Source of the DNA: Chromatiales bacterium
GTDB taxonomy: Bacteria > Pseudomonadota > Gammaproteobacteria > UBA6429 > Thiohalophilaceae
Direction of reading: 5' to 3'
DNA: 64,000 nucleotides
Assembly: GCA_027076325.1 (NCBI GenBank)
Contig: JALTJZ010000051.1
Coordinates: forward strand, 37,803-101,802
Shown: one piece after another, positions 19,843 to 29,435 of the stretch
Layout: each line of letters starts with the position of its first letter
How positions within the stretch are numbered: the first letter of the stretch is position 1
Notes under the pieces: generated by a model
The model's input: the letters and a program-made list of their open reading frames with translations, nothing else
Told to the model about the DNA's origin: nothing
Database searches by the model: none
Translations under genes and position numbers: made by a program

Positions 19843-20589
19843 ATGCATATAATCATAAGTAACGATGACGGCTATGCAGCAGCAGGTATCACTGCTCTGG
19901 CTAAAGGTCTTGGTGAACTGGCTAAATTAACGGTAGTGGCGCCTGACCGGGATCGCAGTGGTGCAAGCAACTCCCTTACTCTGGAATACCCAATCCGTGC
20001 TACCGAAATGCCTAATGGCTTTTTTCGTGTGGATGGTACCCCTACAGACTGTGTGCATTTGGCCATTACCGGTTTAATTAAAACTGAGGCCGATATGGTG
20101 GTATCCGGTATTAATGCCGGTGCTAATTTAGGTGATGACGTGCTTTATTCTGGTACGGTGGCAGCCGCAATGGAAGGGCGTTTTCTGGGCTTGCCATCGA
20201 TGGCGGTTTCCCTGCTCGGGCCAGATTTTAAACATTTTTCGACAGCGGTTAAAGTTGTCAGAATGCTGGTTAAGCGAATTCATTTATCCGACTTGCCGCT
20301 TGATACCTTACTTAATATCAATGTGCCGGATTTACCCTGGGAAGAAATTGCCGGTTTACAGGCAACACGACTTGGGCATCGGCATAAAGCCGAGCCGGTG
20401 ATTAAATCACAGGATCCGCGCGGGCGTAATATTTACTGGGTTGGGCCACCCGGAAAAGAAAAAGACGAAGGCGAAGGCACGGATTTTTACGCAGTAAAAC
20501 ATAACTATGTTTCTATTACCCCCATTAAAGTTGATTTAACTCGTCACGATACCATTTCGACAGTCTCAAACTGGTTAAAGAAAATATAA
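19843..20589 (+). CDS. surE: 5'/3'-nucleotidase SurE
   Basis: SurE is a metal-dependent phosphatase acting on nucleoside monophosphates and short polyphosphates and is linked to stationary-phase survival. The acidic metal site is at the N-terminus (SNDDGYAAAGI, D8-D9). VVAPDRDRSGASNSLTL, VDGTPTDCVH and VSGINAGANLGDDVLYSGTVAAA follow, all diagnostic. The length of 248 residues is normal. It is immediately followed by pcm, starting the surE-pcm-yqaA-nlpD-rpoS run. Confidence 0.97.
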   Translation: MHIIISNDDGYAAAGITALAKGLGELAKLTVVAPDRDRSGASNSLTLEYPIRATEMPNGFFRVDGTPTDCVHLAITGLIKTEADMVVSGINAGANLGDDVLYSGTVAAAMEGRFLGLPSMAVSLLGPDFKHFSTAVKVVRMLVKRIHLSDLPLDTLLNINVPDLPWEEIAGLQATRLGHRHKAEPVIKSQDPRGRNIYWVGPPGKEKDEGEGTDFYAVKHNYVSITPIKVDLTRHDTISTVSNWLKKI

Positions 20590-21258
20590 ATGTCAGTAGT
20601 GAATATTCAGGGTATTGGTATGACATCGCAACGTACCCGTGATCGTCTTATCGAGCGCTTACGCGCAAAAGGCATTAAAGATGAAAATGTGCTCGAAGTA
20701 ATGCGCAACACGCCACGGCATATTTTTATGGACGAGGCGCTGGCCAGCCGTGCCTATGAAGATACCGCTTTGCCCATTGGTAGTGGTCAAACCATTTCAC
20801 AGCCTTATATTGTGGCACGGATGACCGAAGTTTTACTAGCGGGAGAAAAACGGCTTGGTAAGGTACTGGAAATTGGAACGGGTTCAGCCTACCAAACGGC
20901 GATTCTTGCGCAACTTGCAGATCAGGTTTTTAGTATTGAGCGTATCCAGCATTTTATTCCACGAGCAAAAAAAATACTGGCGATGCTGGAGCTTCGTAAT
21001 GTTAATTTAAAACATTATGATGGTTATAAAGGCTGGGCGAGTTTTGCACCTTATGATGCCATTATAGTAACGGCTGCACCCGATGAAGTACCACCTGAGT
21101 TGTTGCACCAGTTAGCCGAGGGTGCGCGCCTTGTCATTCCTAGTGGTGAGCAAGGACAGCAACAGTTATTATGTATTACACGAGAAGGGGATGACTTTAT
21201 CAGGCAGAACCTTGATATGGTTAGTTTTGTTCCCCTGGTAAAAGGTACCCGATTGTGA
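20590..21258 (+). CDS. pcm: Protein-L-isoaspartate O-methyltransferase
   Basis: Pcm methylates isoaspartyl residues so that damaged proteins can be repaired, using S-adenosylmethionine. The SAM-binding motif [17 protein letters not shown] is at about residues 93-109, preceded by the family block [19 protein letters not shown]. The 222-residue reading starts directly after the surE stop; a later in-frame methionine (residue 11, MTSQRTRD) would give the more usual length of about 212. The surE-pcm pairing is conserved. Confidence 0.96.
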   Translation: MSVVNIQGIGMTSQRTRDRLIERLRAKGIKDENVLEVMRNTPRHIFMDEALASRAYEDTALPIGSGQTISQPYIVARMTEVLLAGEKRLGKVLEIGTGSAYQTAILAQLADQVFSIERIQHFIPRAKKILAMLELRNVNLKHYDGYKGWASFAPYDAIIVTAAPDEVPPELLHQLAEGARLVIPSGEQGQQQLLCITREGDDFIRQNLDMVSFVPLVKGTRL

Positions 21259-21836
21259 AGATGTTTTCGTATATGTATGACCGTGCACTGGTTTATTCCA
21301 GGCACCCTAAAGCCCCCCTTTATTTATCTATTTTAAGTTTTATCGAATCCTCTTTTTTTCCTTTTCCTCCACCGGATGTGATGTTGGCACCGATGTGTTT
21401 GGCTAATCGGAAAAAGGCCTGGCATTATGCTTTTTTGACCACCGTAACCTCGGTGTTGGGTGGTTTGTTTGGTTACTTGATTGGTGCTTTTGCATTTGAA
21501 ATGGCTGAGCCGGTAATTAAATCGGTTGGTTATTGGGATAAGTTTGAAACCATTAAATCCTGGTTTCTCGAGTGGGGTATTGGTGTTGTTTTTATTGCCG
21601 GTTTTTCGCCCATACCTTATAAGTTAATCACGGTGGCTTCCGGTGTGGTGGGGATGGCATTGCTTCCTTTTATTCTTGCATCGGTTATCGGGCGGGCGTC
21701 ACGTTTTTATCTGGTGGCAGGTTTGATATATTTAGGTGGCGAAAAAATGGAGGCGAGTCTGCGTAAACATATTGATACACTGGGTTGGGGCATGGTTGTT
21801 CTTGTTATTATTGCGTATTTTATTTTGAGAAGTTAA
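21255..21836 (+). CDS. YqaA/DedA-like inner-membrane protein (VTT domain)
   Basis: The 193-residue protein has several hydrophobic helices and the VTT/DedA pattern: an amphipathic [14 protein letters not shown] re-entrant loop, [14 protein letters not shown], and [20 protein letters not shown]. Family members are linked to lipid scrambling, membrane homeostasis and proton-motive-force-dependent drug tolerance. The start is the GTG at 21255, overlapping the pcm stop, or the ATG at 21261. The end overlaps the nlpD start by one base (TAATG). A membrane gene between pcm and nlpD is a common gammaproteobacterial arrangement. Confidence 0.88.
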   Translation: MKMFSYMYDRALVYSRHPKAPLYLSILSFIESSFFPFPPPDVMLAPMCLANRKKAWHYAFLTTVTSVLGGLFGYLIGAFAFEMAEPVIKSVGYWDKFETIKSWFLEWGIGVVFIAGFSPIPYKLITVASGVVGMALLPFILASVIGRASRFYLVAGLIYLGGEKMEASLRKHIDTLGWGMVVLVIIAYFILRS

Positions 21837-22657
21837 TGCATAAAAGCCGATATTTAAAGATTGTTTATTTGCTATCAATAAGTATTAGCCTGGTAAGTTG
21901 TTCACAGTATTTAAAATCAAATGCGAAAACCTCGGCTTCACAGTCTAAAAAAGCACTGTATCAGCCACCTAAATTTCATCGGGTTAAAAAGGGCGAAACA
22001 CTGTATTCGATTGCCTGGTTTTATGGCTACGATTATCGTCAAATTGCACTATGGAATGATATTGATTACCCCTATCTGATAAAGCCGAATCAGGCAATTC
22101 AGCTTTACCCTTCCTTAGTGCGACGTGCATCACAAAATACCCGTGTTCCTCATTCAAAAAAGACACTTTCAAAGCAGGAAAAAGCGCGTCATCAGCGGGC
22201 GAAACAGCCTAAACGTGCCAAAAAAACGGCTGTCAGTAAAGACGCGAAGATAAAAAATACACAGACTGCCCGCCAACTTGCTTATCCGTCAAAAATTACA
22301 TGGCGGTGGCCAACGCGCGGTAAAATGATATACCGTTTTGGTGCAAAACGAGGTAAAAAAGGCATTGGGATTTCGGGTAAAAGTGGACAACGAATTGTAG
22401 CTGCAGCGGCCGGTAGAGTTGTGTATAGTGGCAGTGGATTACGCGGCTATGGACAGCTTATTATTATAAAACATAACGATACCTATCTTAGCGCTTATGC
22501 AAATAACAAAAAAATATGGGTAAAAGAGCAACAAAAAGTAAAGTTAGGACAGCATATTGCCGATATGGGGAGTAATGGGGCAAAAAATTCCATGTTACAT
22601 TTTGAAATACGTAAAAATGGAAAGCCCGTTAACCCGGTTCGTTACTTACCCAGGTGA
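21836..22657 (+). CDS. nlpD: Murein hydrolase activator NlpD (LysM-M23 lipoprotein)
   Basis: NlpD is an outer-membrane lipoprotein that activates the amidase AmiC during daughter-cell separation. From the ATG at 21836 (273 residues) there is a lipobox LVSC, a LysM domain (about 41-85; HRVKKGETLYSIAWFYGYD), a basic linker of about 60 residues and a C-terminal M23 domain. In the M23 domain the first zinc-ligand region reads GKKGIGISG without the active-site His, while the LHFEIR histidine remains. This is the degenerate, non-catalytic site expected of NlpD. It lies 35 bp before rpoS, the canonical neighbour. Confidence 0.95.
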   Translation: MHKSRYLKIVYLLSISISLVSCSQYLKSNAKTSASQSKKALYQPPKFHRVKKGETLYSIAWFYGYDYRQIALWNDIDYPYLIKPNQAIQLYPSLVRRASQNTRVPHSKKTLSKQEKARHQRAKQPKRAKKTAVSKDAKIKNTQTARQLAYPSKITWRWPTRGKMIYRFGAKRGKKGIGISGKSGQRIVAAAAGRVVYSGSGLRGYGQLIIIKHNDTYLSAYANNKKIWVKEQQKVKLGQHIADMGSNGAKNSMLHFEIRKNGKPVNPVRYLPR

Positions 22658-22692
22658 TTATGAAAGTTAGAATAATGACTGTTGTGTAGGTT

Positions 22693-23721
22693 ATGAATAT
22701 GGAAAAAAATAATAAACAAAAACAGGATGGAAACTCAATGGATGCGACTGAAGTAGATGCAACAATCGATATAAACCTCGAAGATAGTTTAGAGGAAACA
22801 GAACTGGATCTTGGCAGTGATGCGGTTGTTGAAAAAGTTGAAGAAGAGAATAAAAAGTTTGCAGCGGGGTCGGTTTCGAATGGCCAGCTGGATGCAACCC
22901 GTATTTATCTTAGCGAAATCGGCTTCTCGTCATTATTAACGGCAGAAGAAGAAGTCTTTTACGCCCGTAAAGCCTTAAAAGGTGATGAAAAATCCCGCGC
23001 TAAAATGATTGAATGCAATCTTCGGTTGGTGGTGAAAATTGCACGCCGTTACCTGAATCGGGGGCTGGCTTTGCTGGATTTAATCGAAGAGGGTAATCTG
23101 GGTTTAATTCGTGCTGTCGAAAAATTTGACCCTGAACGGGGTTTCCGCTTTTCGACCTATGCGACCTGGTGGATCCGTCAAACCATTGAACGGGCCATTA
23201 TGAACCAGACCCGTACCATTCGTTTACCGATTCATGTGGTCAAAGAAATTAATATTTACCTGCGTGCCGCGCGACATTTAGCACAAACGCTCGATCATGA
23301 GCCCAGCCCGGAAGAAATAGCCGAAATGCTGGATAAGCCGATTGGTGATGTCAAACGTATGCTGGGTTTAAATGAGCGTATTACCTCGGTTGATTCGCCC
23401 ATTGGCCCCGATGGTGAAAACTCATTACTCGATGCCATTCCCGATGAAGCCAATAACGACCCCGTTTTACTGCTTCAGGATAAAGACGTGAAAGACAATC
23501 TCGATGCCTGGCTGGAGAAACTGACCGATAAACAGCGTGAAGTGGTCGAACGCCGTTTTGGTATTCATGGCCATGATATTTCCACTTTAGAAGAGGTTGG
23601 GAACTCCATTGGGGTGACACGTGAGCGGGTGCGCCAAATTCAGATAGAGGCTTTGCGTAAATTGCGTGAAATACTGGAAAGCGAAGGTTTTTCGGGGGAT
23701 GCCCTTTTCAAAGAGCCGTAG
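22693..23721 (+). CDS. rpoS: RNA polymerase sigma factor RpoS
   Basis: RpoS is the stationary-phase and general-stress sigma factor. The 342-residue protein has an acidic N-terminus, region 1.2 ([21 protein letters not shown]), region 2 ([27 protein letters not shown] and [16 protein letters not shown]), region 3 and region 4 ([20 protein letters not shown]). The ATG at 22693 is used; methionines at residues 3 and 16 are alternatives. The nlpD coding region probably carries the main rpoS promoter, as in relatives. A terminator hairpin follows. Confidence 0.97.
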   Translation: MNMEKNNKQKQDGNSMDATEVDATIDINLEDSLEETELDLGSDAVVEKVEEENKKFAAGSVSNGQLDATRIYLSEIGFSSLLTAEEEVFYARKALKGDEKSRAKMIECNLRLVVKIARRYLNRGLALLDLIEEGNLGLIRAVEKFDPERGFRFSTYATWWIRQTIERAIMNQTRTIRLPIHVVKEINIYLRAARHLAQTLDHEPSPEEIAEMLDKPIGDVKRMLGLNERITSVDSPIGPDGENSLLDAIPDEANNDPVLLLQDKDVKDNLDAWLEKLTDKQREVVERRFGIHGHDISTLEEVGNSIGVTRERVRQIQIEALRKLREILESEGFSGDALFKEP

Positions 23722-23760
23722 GCGGAGCTGCTGACCTTAAAAGTCATACCAAAACACGAA

Positions 23761-23814
23761 AGCCGTGGGGTGATGCCGGGAAAATTCATTTTCTGGGTCA
23801 CCTCACGGCTTTTT
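23761..23814 (+). terminator. Terminator hairpin after rpoS
   Basis: AGCCGTGGGGTGA (23761-23773) pairs with TCACCTCACGGCT (23798-23810) with one G-T pair and a 24-base loop, followed by TTTT. It is 39 bases past the rpoS stop. Confidence 0.8.
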
Positions 23815-23868
23815 AGGTTAAGTCCTTTTTATTTTCGTGCGTCTAACATATCTAATCAGCTCGTTTTG

Positions 23869-23896
23869 TTGCAAACACCTCAATTTGATATATAAT
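23869..23896 (+). promoter_or_regulatory. Promoter of the Xre-RES pair
   Basis: TTGCAA (23869-23874), a 16-base spacer and a perfect TATAAT (23891-23896) stand 42 bases before the antitoxin ATG. The -35 hexamer lies inside one of two repeated TTGCAAACA motifs, so binding there would block transcription. Confidence 0.65.
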
Positions 23897-23932
23897 ATAG
23901 TGTATACATCGTATTTTGCAAACAAGGTGTTT
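23869..23932. promoter_or_regulatory. Candidate operator repeats of the Xre antitoxin
   Basis: TTGCAAACA occurs at 23869-23877 and again at 23916-23924, flanking the -10 box. AAACACCT (23873-23880) and AGGTGTTT (23925-23932) form an 8-base inverted repeat around it. The second arm includes the AGGTG Shine-Dalgarno sequence, so an RNA hairpin could also hide it. Autoregulation is usual for Xre antitoxins; the exact site is inference. Confidence 0.4.
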
Positions 23933-23937
23933 ATTTT

Positions 23938-24294
23938 ATGAGTGCAGCAATCCAACCCGTTTTAACCGAAGAAAAGGTACTGGCAAAGGCGTTTACGAAT
24001 GCGGGCAAGGCTCTGGGTGTCTCGCAGGCTGAATTAGGCCGGATTATCGGTAAAGATCGCAGTAATTTCCGCAACGGCATCGATCCAAAAACAAAATCAG
24101 GCGAATTAGCTCTGTTATTTATACGCTGTTACCGTAGCCTGTTTGCGTTGGTTGGCGGTCAAGTTAAGGATATGCAACACTGGATGCAGACCGAAAACAT
24201 GCACACGGGTGGTGTACCGGCCGAGCAAATAAAAACAGTAACTGGCTTAGCTTATGTGGTGGAATACCTTGATGCGATTCGCGCAAAAGTTTAA
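23938..24294 (+). CDS. Xre/MbcA/ParS-type antitoxin
   Basis: This 118-residue protein has an N-terminal Xre-like helix-turn-helix (KALGVSQAELGRIIGKDRSNFRNG, about residues 26-49) and a C-terminal toxin-binding half of the MbcA/ParS/Xre type, ending TVTGLAYVVEYLDAIRAKV. Such antitoxins bind and block RES-domain toxins and repress their own promoter. The RES gene starts on the base after its stop, the normal order for this class. An AAGGTG Shine-Dalgarno sequence precedes the ATG. Confidence 0.88.
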   Translation: MSAAIQPVLTEEKVLAKAFTNAGKALGVSQAELGRIIGKDRSNFRNGIDPKTKSGELALLFIRCYRSLFALVGGQVKDMQHWMQTENMHTGGVPAEQIKTVTGLAYVVEYLDAIRAKV

Positions 24295-25062
24295 ATGCTT
24301 AACAGCGATATGGATATCTGGGCTCAGAGTAATGCACAACAATACATAACGACCATTAGCGATGACTTTGTCCGCATTGTGGAAAGCCAGCAACAAATCG
24401 CCACAATCCGTATTGTGGATTCGCTTGAAGAACAGGCAATTTTAGAGTCACTTCTAGAAACAACAAAACCCCCTGTCATCAGTAATACTGGGCATCTGCA
24501 TTATTTATTTTCAACGCCGTTTCGTTACCCGCCGTTAAAGCATGGCTCACGTTTCGGAACACGATTTGAACCAAGTTTGTTATATGGCTCTAAAACAATC
24601 GAAACACTGCTGAGTGAATGCAGCTACTATCGCTTTTTGTTCTGGAACGGGATGGTCAGTCCGCCTAAATCAAAAAAATTTATTACCGAACACACCGTGT
24701 TTGCTGGACGTTATTATTCTGAGCAGGGGCTACGGTTGCATGATGCCTCATTTAGTGCACACAGTGGTCTTTTGCGCGATCCCGCTAATTATGCGGCCAC
24801 ACAGGCATTAGGCCGTGCTATGCGTGAAGCGGGAGTCGAAGCTTTTGAATACCACTCGGCGCGGGATGCTAAAAAAGGCATTAATATCGCGCTTTATACC
24901 GCGAATGCCTTAATCGTGAATGAACCTTTATATAAGAGTCAGTGGATATGCAGCACCACGGCTAATAATGTACGTTTTTCCAGTCGGGATGACAGCAAGG
25001 TTTATGGTTTTAATATTAACGAATTTAAGGTGGACGGGGTTTTTCCTTTGGCCTCACTATAA
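24295..25062 (+). CDS. RES-domain toxin (NAD+-depleting family)
   Basis: The 255-residue protein carries a RES domain: FRYPPLKHGSRFGTRFEPS, with the Arg-Phe-Gly pattern and arginines of the active-site cleft, then LYGSKTIETLLSECSYYRF with the conserved Glu, and a later EAFEYHSAR segment. Characterised RES toxins such as MbcT degrade NAD+ by phosphorolysis or hydrolysis. The catalytic region looks complete, so the toxin is probably functional. Together with the preceding antitoxin it is a two-gene type II toxin-antitoxin unit. It lies in an accessory segment directly downstream of the rpoS terminator. Confidence 0.88.
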   Translation: MLNSDMDIWAQSNAQQYITTISDDFVRIVESQQQIATIRIVDSLEEQAILESLLETTKPPVISNTGHLHYLFSTPFRYPPLKHGSRFGTRFEPSLLYGSKTIETLLSECSYYRFLFWNGMVSPPKSKKFITEHTVFAGRYYSEQGLRLHDASFSAHSGLLRDPANYAATQALGRAMREAGVEAFEYHSARDAKKGINIALYTANALIVNEPLYKSQWICSTTANNVRFSSRDDSKVYGFNINEFKVDGVFPLASL

Positions 25063-25307
25063 CGTTTGTAGTCCTCGCGGGCATTCTTCATTTTTTTCTG
25101 TCTACTCTGCACGATGTAAATATTGCATAGCATTTTTGTGATTATTTAGCGCTTTTCTTTTCTGTTTACAGACTAAACTTCATTGTAACTCAACTGCTGT
25201 TTAGTTGGCTTGAATTAAAACTCACTATAAGGTTTGGAGCATGGTTTCAAGGAAAACCTTTTAGCAATATCGATTGTTATAAAAACTCACCCATGGAGGA
25301 ATATTAA

Positions 25308-27575
25308 ATGAGTAACAAATTTAGTAATGATGATGTAAATTTTGACCAGCCTGAAGATGAATTCGATGAAAATGAGATGTCCATCGAAGCGGCTGATTTA
25401 AACCAACCGTTCCCTATCTTTCCGAAAAAACTATTTGCAAGCGGTTTATACAAAGCCAGTAATAAACAGCTACCATTACCAATAAAAAGTAAATTTGCTG
25501 AAGGCAGTAATGATGAATTTGAAGATGAAACGGGCTTTGTACCTGGGAAAAAGCTACCTTTTAAAGTGTTTAAGGAAGAGTTACGCCTGGATGTTGATGG
25601 TCGTTACCCGCAAATGCATGCCAGCGGAATAATCCGTACTAATATTTTTACAACGGTACACTGGATTGCCCGATTAAAGTCAACACGTAGCAGTAACACC
25701 TGGGTGGGTCAGATCTGGTTTAAAGAAGGCCCGGCTAATGCGATGCGTCATACGAAGGTACGTATAAAAGTGAAACGTAGCTGGTTTTCTAACCAACGCC
25801 AGTTGATTGCAAAGTTTTATGGTGGTGGCGCACCAGCGCGAGTGCAGTATTTTCGATTTAACTCCCCTTATTTCCATCCCGTGGAATTTGAATATGACCG
25901 TGTCTCGGATGTACCGGCTGCTGATGCAACAACCGTTGTTAGTACCTGCGCCCATCCAAACCGGCCGGCAACCATTGCCTGCGAAAATTTGTCATTAGAA
26001 ACGGTGTACCGTCGTGCTGGTTTTAATGTGAGTAAATCGGGTAATGACAGCGCAATACCGGTTGATGATGCCGGTGCCAATACGACCTGGAGTGATGCTG
26101 AAATGCATGATGCGATGCAGGCTTACTGGTCTCGTTTTTCAAATACAGCACAATGGTCTATGTGGGTGATGTTTGCACGGTTGCATGATAATGGTAATGG
26201 TCTCGGTGGTGTGATGTTTGATGACATTGGACCTAACCATCGACAGGGTACCGCTATTTTCAGCGACTCCTTTATTTCTCAGGCGCCCGTGGGCGATGCT
26301 AATCCTGCGGCCTGGGTAGAGCGGATGCGGTTCTGGACGGCCGCACATGAAATGGGGCATGGTTTTAACCTTGCCCATTCGTGGCAAAAGTCACTGGGTG
26401 CACCTTATGGGAACCCATGGTTGCCCACGCTTGCTGATGAGCCTGAGGCGCGGAGTTTTATGAATTACCCCTATAATGTGAGCGGCGGGGAAAGTAGCTT
26501 TTTCTCGGACTTTGAATATCGGTTTAGTGATAACGAACTTCTTTTTATGCGTCATGCACCGACAAAGTTTGTGCAAATGGGCAATGCGGACTGGTTTGAA
26601 GATCATGGTTTTGAGCAGCCAGCACAGGGGCAGCCATCGCCGTTTACGCTTGAGTTGCGTACTAATAAAACAGACACGGTGTTTGAGTTTTTAGAGATGA
26701 TTAATCTCGAATTAAAACTCACCAATGTTTCAGGGCAAACGCGGTTGCTTGAAGCGGCAACATTAAAAGAATACCAGAATATGGTCATCATTATAAAACG
26801 TGATGGCATGCCTGCCCGTCAGTGGTTGCCGTATGCCTATTATGTCCGTGACAGCAAAATGGCAGCCATTGACCACGGCCAGTCGCTTTATGATTCGCTG
26901 TTACTGTCTGCAGGTAAAAATGGCTGGGATATTGCCGAGCCCGGTGGTTACACCGTGCAGGCGATGATAACGATTAACGATGAAACGGTTGTCTCAAACA
27001 GTCTGAAGTTAAGAGTGGCTACGCCGAAGACACATGGTGAAGAAGTCTGTGCGCAGGATCTTTTTGCCAAAGAGGTGGGGCAGGTACTGACTTATGGTGG
27101 TAGCCAGTTTCTTGAATCGGCAAATGCTGCATTAGAAGAAGTGATTGTGCGTTTACCTAAAAGCAATGCGGCGCGGCATGCGCAAATGGCATTGGCATTG
27201 CCGAAGTTGCGTAACTTTAAATCCTTAAATATCACGGCTGACGCGCCTGATTTATTGACCGCACTGGCTAAAAAACAGGTTGAGATTAATTCAGCCAGTG
27301 CTGACAGTTCGGTGAATAAGGTGCTTGAGACGCTGCTGGTTAAAGAAGGGGATGCAGCAGCAGAAACACTGGGGCATATTTGCTATAAAAAGCATATGGA
27401 TACTTTTAGCCAGCACCTTGCCCGGGATAATGTGAGTGCCGCAGAAAAAATACAGCAAGCGTGCCAGAAAACGTTAATGGCGAGAAACGTGCCGGAATGG
27501 GTTTTTGCCAATGATGAGTATCGCTCTGGCTCTCCACTAAAAAAGGGAAGCAAAAAGAAAGCTGAAAAAGCATAA
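25308..27575 (+). CDS. Orphan protein with metzincin-type zinc protease motif
   Basis: I do not recognise the family of this 755-residue protein. Residues 347-357 read HEMGHGFNLAH, the HExxHxxxxxH zinc site of metzincins, and SFMNYP with M385 fits the Met-turn, so the proteolytic centre looks complete. The first 75 residues are acidic, with no signal peptide or membrane segment. Residues about 80-210 look beta-rich, a beta-rich region also follows the protease core (about 450-585), and the last 150 residues are helical with a Lys-rich tail. A GGAGG Shine-Dalgarno sequence precedes the ATG. It stands alone between the RES toxin and an Mth938-like gene and has its own terminator. A cytoplasmic or non-classically exported zincin is inferred. 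Confidence 0.75.
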   Translation: MSNKFSNDDVNFDQPEDEFDENEMSIEAADLNQPFPIFPKKLFASGLYKASNKQLPLPIKSKFAEGSNDEFEDETGFVPGKKLPFKVFKEELRLDVDGRYPQMHASGIIRTNIFTTVHWIARLKSTRSSNTWVGQIWFKEGPANAMRHTKVRIKVKRSWFSNQRQLIAKFYGGGAPARVQYFRFNSPYFHPVEFEYDRVSDVPAADATTVVSTCAHPNRPATIACENLSLETVYRRAGFNVSKSGNDSAIPVDDAGANTTWSDAEMHDAMQAYWSRFSNTAQWSMWVMFARLHDNGNGLGGVMFDDIGPNHRQGTAIFSDSFISQAPVGDANPAAWVERMRFWTAAHEMGHGFNLAHSWQKSLGAPYGNPWLPTLADEPEARSFMNYPYNVSGGESSFFSDFEYRFSDNELLFMRHAPTKFVQMGNADWFEDHGFEQPAQGQPSPFTLELRTNKTDTVFEFLEMINLELKLTNVSGQTRLLEAATLKEYQNMVIIIKRDGMPARQWLPYAYYVRDSKMAAIDHGQSLYDSLLLSAGKNGWDIAEPGGYTVQAMITINDETVVSNSLKLRVATPKTHGEEVCAQDLFAKEVGQVLTYGGSQFLESANAALEEVIVRLPKSNAARHAQMALALPKLRNFKSLNITADAPDLLTALAKKQVEINSASADSSVNKVLETLLVKEGDAAAETLGHICYKKHMDTFSQHLARDNVSAAEKIQQACQKTLMARNVPEWVFANDEYRSGSPLKKGSKKKAEKA

Positions 27576-27593
27576 TACGCTGAGTTGTGCATA

Positions 27594-27622
27594 AACCGCC
27601 TGCCTGTGCAGGCGGTTTTTTT
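27594..27622 (+). terminator. Terminator after the metzincin-like gene
   Basis: AACCGCCTGC (27594-27603) and GCAGGCGGTT (27608-27617) form a perfect 10-bp stem with a 4-base loop, followed by five T residues. It lies between converging genes and may serve both strands. Confidence 0.92.
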
Positions 27623-27660
27623 GTAAAAAGGTGTTTTAAGGGGCTGTTTTACAGCTGAAC

Positions 27661-28071
27661 TTAAATGAGTAACAAGCCAGCAACCACAAAACGATTTTCT
27701 GACACCAGTACATTAAAAGTCCGACAGGCAGAGGCGGTATTCATCACTTCAACCCCGATACCGGCCTGATGAAAACATTGCAATGCTTGATGATCCGGAA
27801 AAGTCAGGCTCTTACCAGTGCCAAGAATAACCAGCTCGGGTTGCTGTGATACCAGCGGTTTAAAGCTTTCCAGTGACCATTCATCGGCGGCGTTGTATTG
27901 CCACTGCTCGATGATCTGGTTTGGGGTGAGTATAAAGCTGCTTTTCATCGACTGGGTGTGCCTATCGGCTGCTTCGGTATCCTGATTGCCAGAAAGGGCA
28001 ATATTGATCTCACCACGGTCATAACTCTGAATAACCAGCTTGTGGGTGGTTTCGAGGTTAAATTGCGTCAT
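27661..28071 (-). CDS. Mth938-like (DUF498/NDUFAF3 family) protein
   Basis: The 136-residue product matches the Mth938/DUF498 fold. It has a central [15 protein letters not shown] strand-loop, [19 protein letters not shown] near the C-terminus and a hydrophobic end (VVAGLLLI). The mitochondrial relative NDUFAF3 assists complex I assembly; the bacterial proteins are uncharacterised. It is convergent with the metzincin-like gene and divergent from alaC. Confidence 0.87.
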   Translation of the reverse strand: MTQFNLETTHKLVIQSYDRGEINIALSGNQDTEAADRHTQSMKSSFILTPNQIIEQWQYNAADEWSLESFKPLVSQQPELVILGTGKSLTFPDHQALQCFHQAGIGVEVMNTASACRTFNVLVSENRFVVAGLLLI

Positions 28072-28196
28072 GCGTTAATCTTCTCATCCTTCAATTTATT
28101 GAAAAACAACGTTTTATGTTGAGGCGATTTTACGGCATAATGCGTCGTTTATTTCATTTATCCGCAAATTTTTGCAAAATAACAGGTTATCAGGCT

Positions 28197-29378
28197 TTGA
28201 TTGAAGATTTTCCCCGAATAAACCGGCTTCCACCCTATGTTTTTAACATTGTTAATGAGTTAAAGGCGGCGGCGCGGGCGCGTGGCGAAGATATTATCGA
28301 TTTTGGGATGGGCAATCCGGATCAGCCGACACCAAAGCACATTGTTGATAAGCTGGTGGAAGTGGCGCAACGTCAGGACACCCACCGTTATTCATTGTCG
28401 CGCGGTATTCCACGTTTACGCCGAGCCATTTGCAAATGGTATAAATCCCGTTTTGATGTGGATTTAGATCAGGAAACCGAGGCAATAGTGACCATTGGCT
28501 CCAAAGAGGGTTTAGCCCATCTGGCGATGGCAACCGTGGGGCCGGGGGATGCGGTACTGGTACCAAACCCGGCTTATCCCATTCACCCTTATGGTTTTAT
28601 TATTGCCGGTGCCGATATTCGCCATGTGCAAATGACGCCCGACATTGATTTTTTTGAAGAACTTGAAAAAGCGATTAAAGATTCCTGGCCAAAGCCAAAA
28701 ATGCTGGTGCTGAATTTCCCCGGCAACCCAACCACCCAATGCGTGGAACTCGACTTTTTTGAAAAAGTGGTGGCAATCGCTAAAGAACATGAAATCTGGG
28801 TGGTGCATGATTTAGCGTATGCGGATATTGTTTTTGACGGCTATAAAGCCCCCTCTATTTTACAGGTACCTGGCGCGCGTGAAGTGGCGGTCGAATTCTT
28901 TTCATTATCAAAAAGCTACAATATGCCGGGTTGGCGTGTTGGTTTTATGGTGGGCAATTCAACGCTGGTTGCTGCTTTGGCGCGAATGAAATCCTACCTG
29001 GATTACGGCATGTTCACGCCCATTCAGGTTGCCGCCATTGCCGCATTAGAAGGCCCGCAGGAATGTGTTACTGAAATTTCAGAAATGTACCGCAAACGTC
29101 GCGATGTGCTATGCGAAGGTTTATGTGCATTGGGTTGGCAAGTTGAAAAGCCCAAAGCCACCATGTTTGTCTGGGCACCTATTCCCGAGCAATATAAACA
29201 CTTAGGCTCGTTAGAGTTTTCAAAGTTGTTATTAAAAGAAGCGAAAGTTGCCGTGTCGCCAGGGATTGGTTTTGGTGATTATGGTGACAGCTATGTACGC
29301 TTTGGTTTAATTGAAAATGAGCATCGCACCCGTCAGGCCATTCGTGGTATTCGTGATATGTTCAGGATAGAAGATTAG
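28197..29378 (+). CDS. alaC: Alanine transaminase AlaC-type aminotransferase
   Basis: This class I/II PLP aminotransferase closely follows the AlaC pattern: [18 protein letters not shown] at the N-terminus, then [21 protein letters not shown] and [13 protein letters not shown]. The PLP lysine K239 is in [12 protein letters not shown]. AlaC makes alanine from pyruvate and glutamate. I place the start at the TTG at 28197 (394 residues) because the family begins at this point; the ATG at 28116 would add 27 unconserved residues. hom and thrC follow, so the transcript groups pyruvate/aspartate-family amino-acid genes. Confidence 0.9.
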   Translation: MIEDFPRINRLPPYVFNIVNELKAAARARGEDIIDFGMGNPDQPTPKHIVDKLVEVAQRQDTHRYSLSRGIPRLRRAICKWYKSRFDVDLDQETEAIVTIGSKEGLAHLAMATVGPGDAVLVPNPAYPIHPYGFIIAGADIRHVQMTPDIDFFEELEKAIKDSWPKPKMLVLNFPGNPTTQCVELDFFEKVVAIAKEHEIWVVHDLAYADIVFDGYKAPSILQVPGAREVAVEFFSLSKSYNMPGWRVGFMVGNSTLVAALARMKSYLDYGMFTPIQVAAIAALEGPQECVTEISEMYRKRRDVLCEGLCALGWQVEKPKATMFVWAPIPEQYKHLGSLEFSKLLLKEAKVAVSPGIGFGDYGDSYVRFGLIENEHRTRQAIRGIRDMFRIED

Positions 29379-29390
29379 TTGTTATTTGTT

Positions 29391-29409
29391 ATACCCACAG
29401 GTTGGGTAT
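29391..29409. repeat. Short hairpin repeat (ATACCCA type)
   Basis: ATACCCA and TGGGTAT flank a 5-base loop, 12 bases after alaC. The context TTATACCC...GGGTATtCAG matches the hairpin at 8797-8816. It ends 26 bases before the hom start. Confidence 0.65.
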
Positions 29410-29435
29410 TCAGAAAAGTTTAAGAGGTTAGCGTT

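Noticed and set aside
28116-28196. Extended N-terminus of AlaC from the ATG at 28116
   Set aside because: The 27 added residues (starting [11 protein letters not shown]) are not part of the family, and the conserved start begins at the TTG at 28197.
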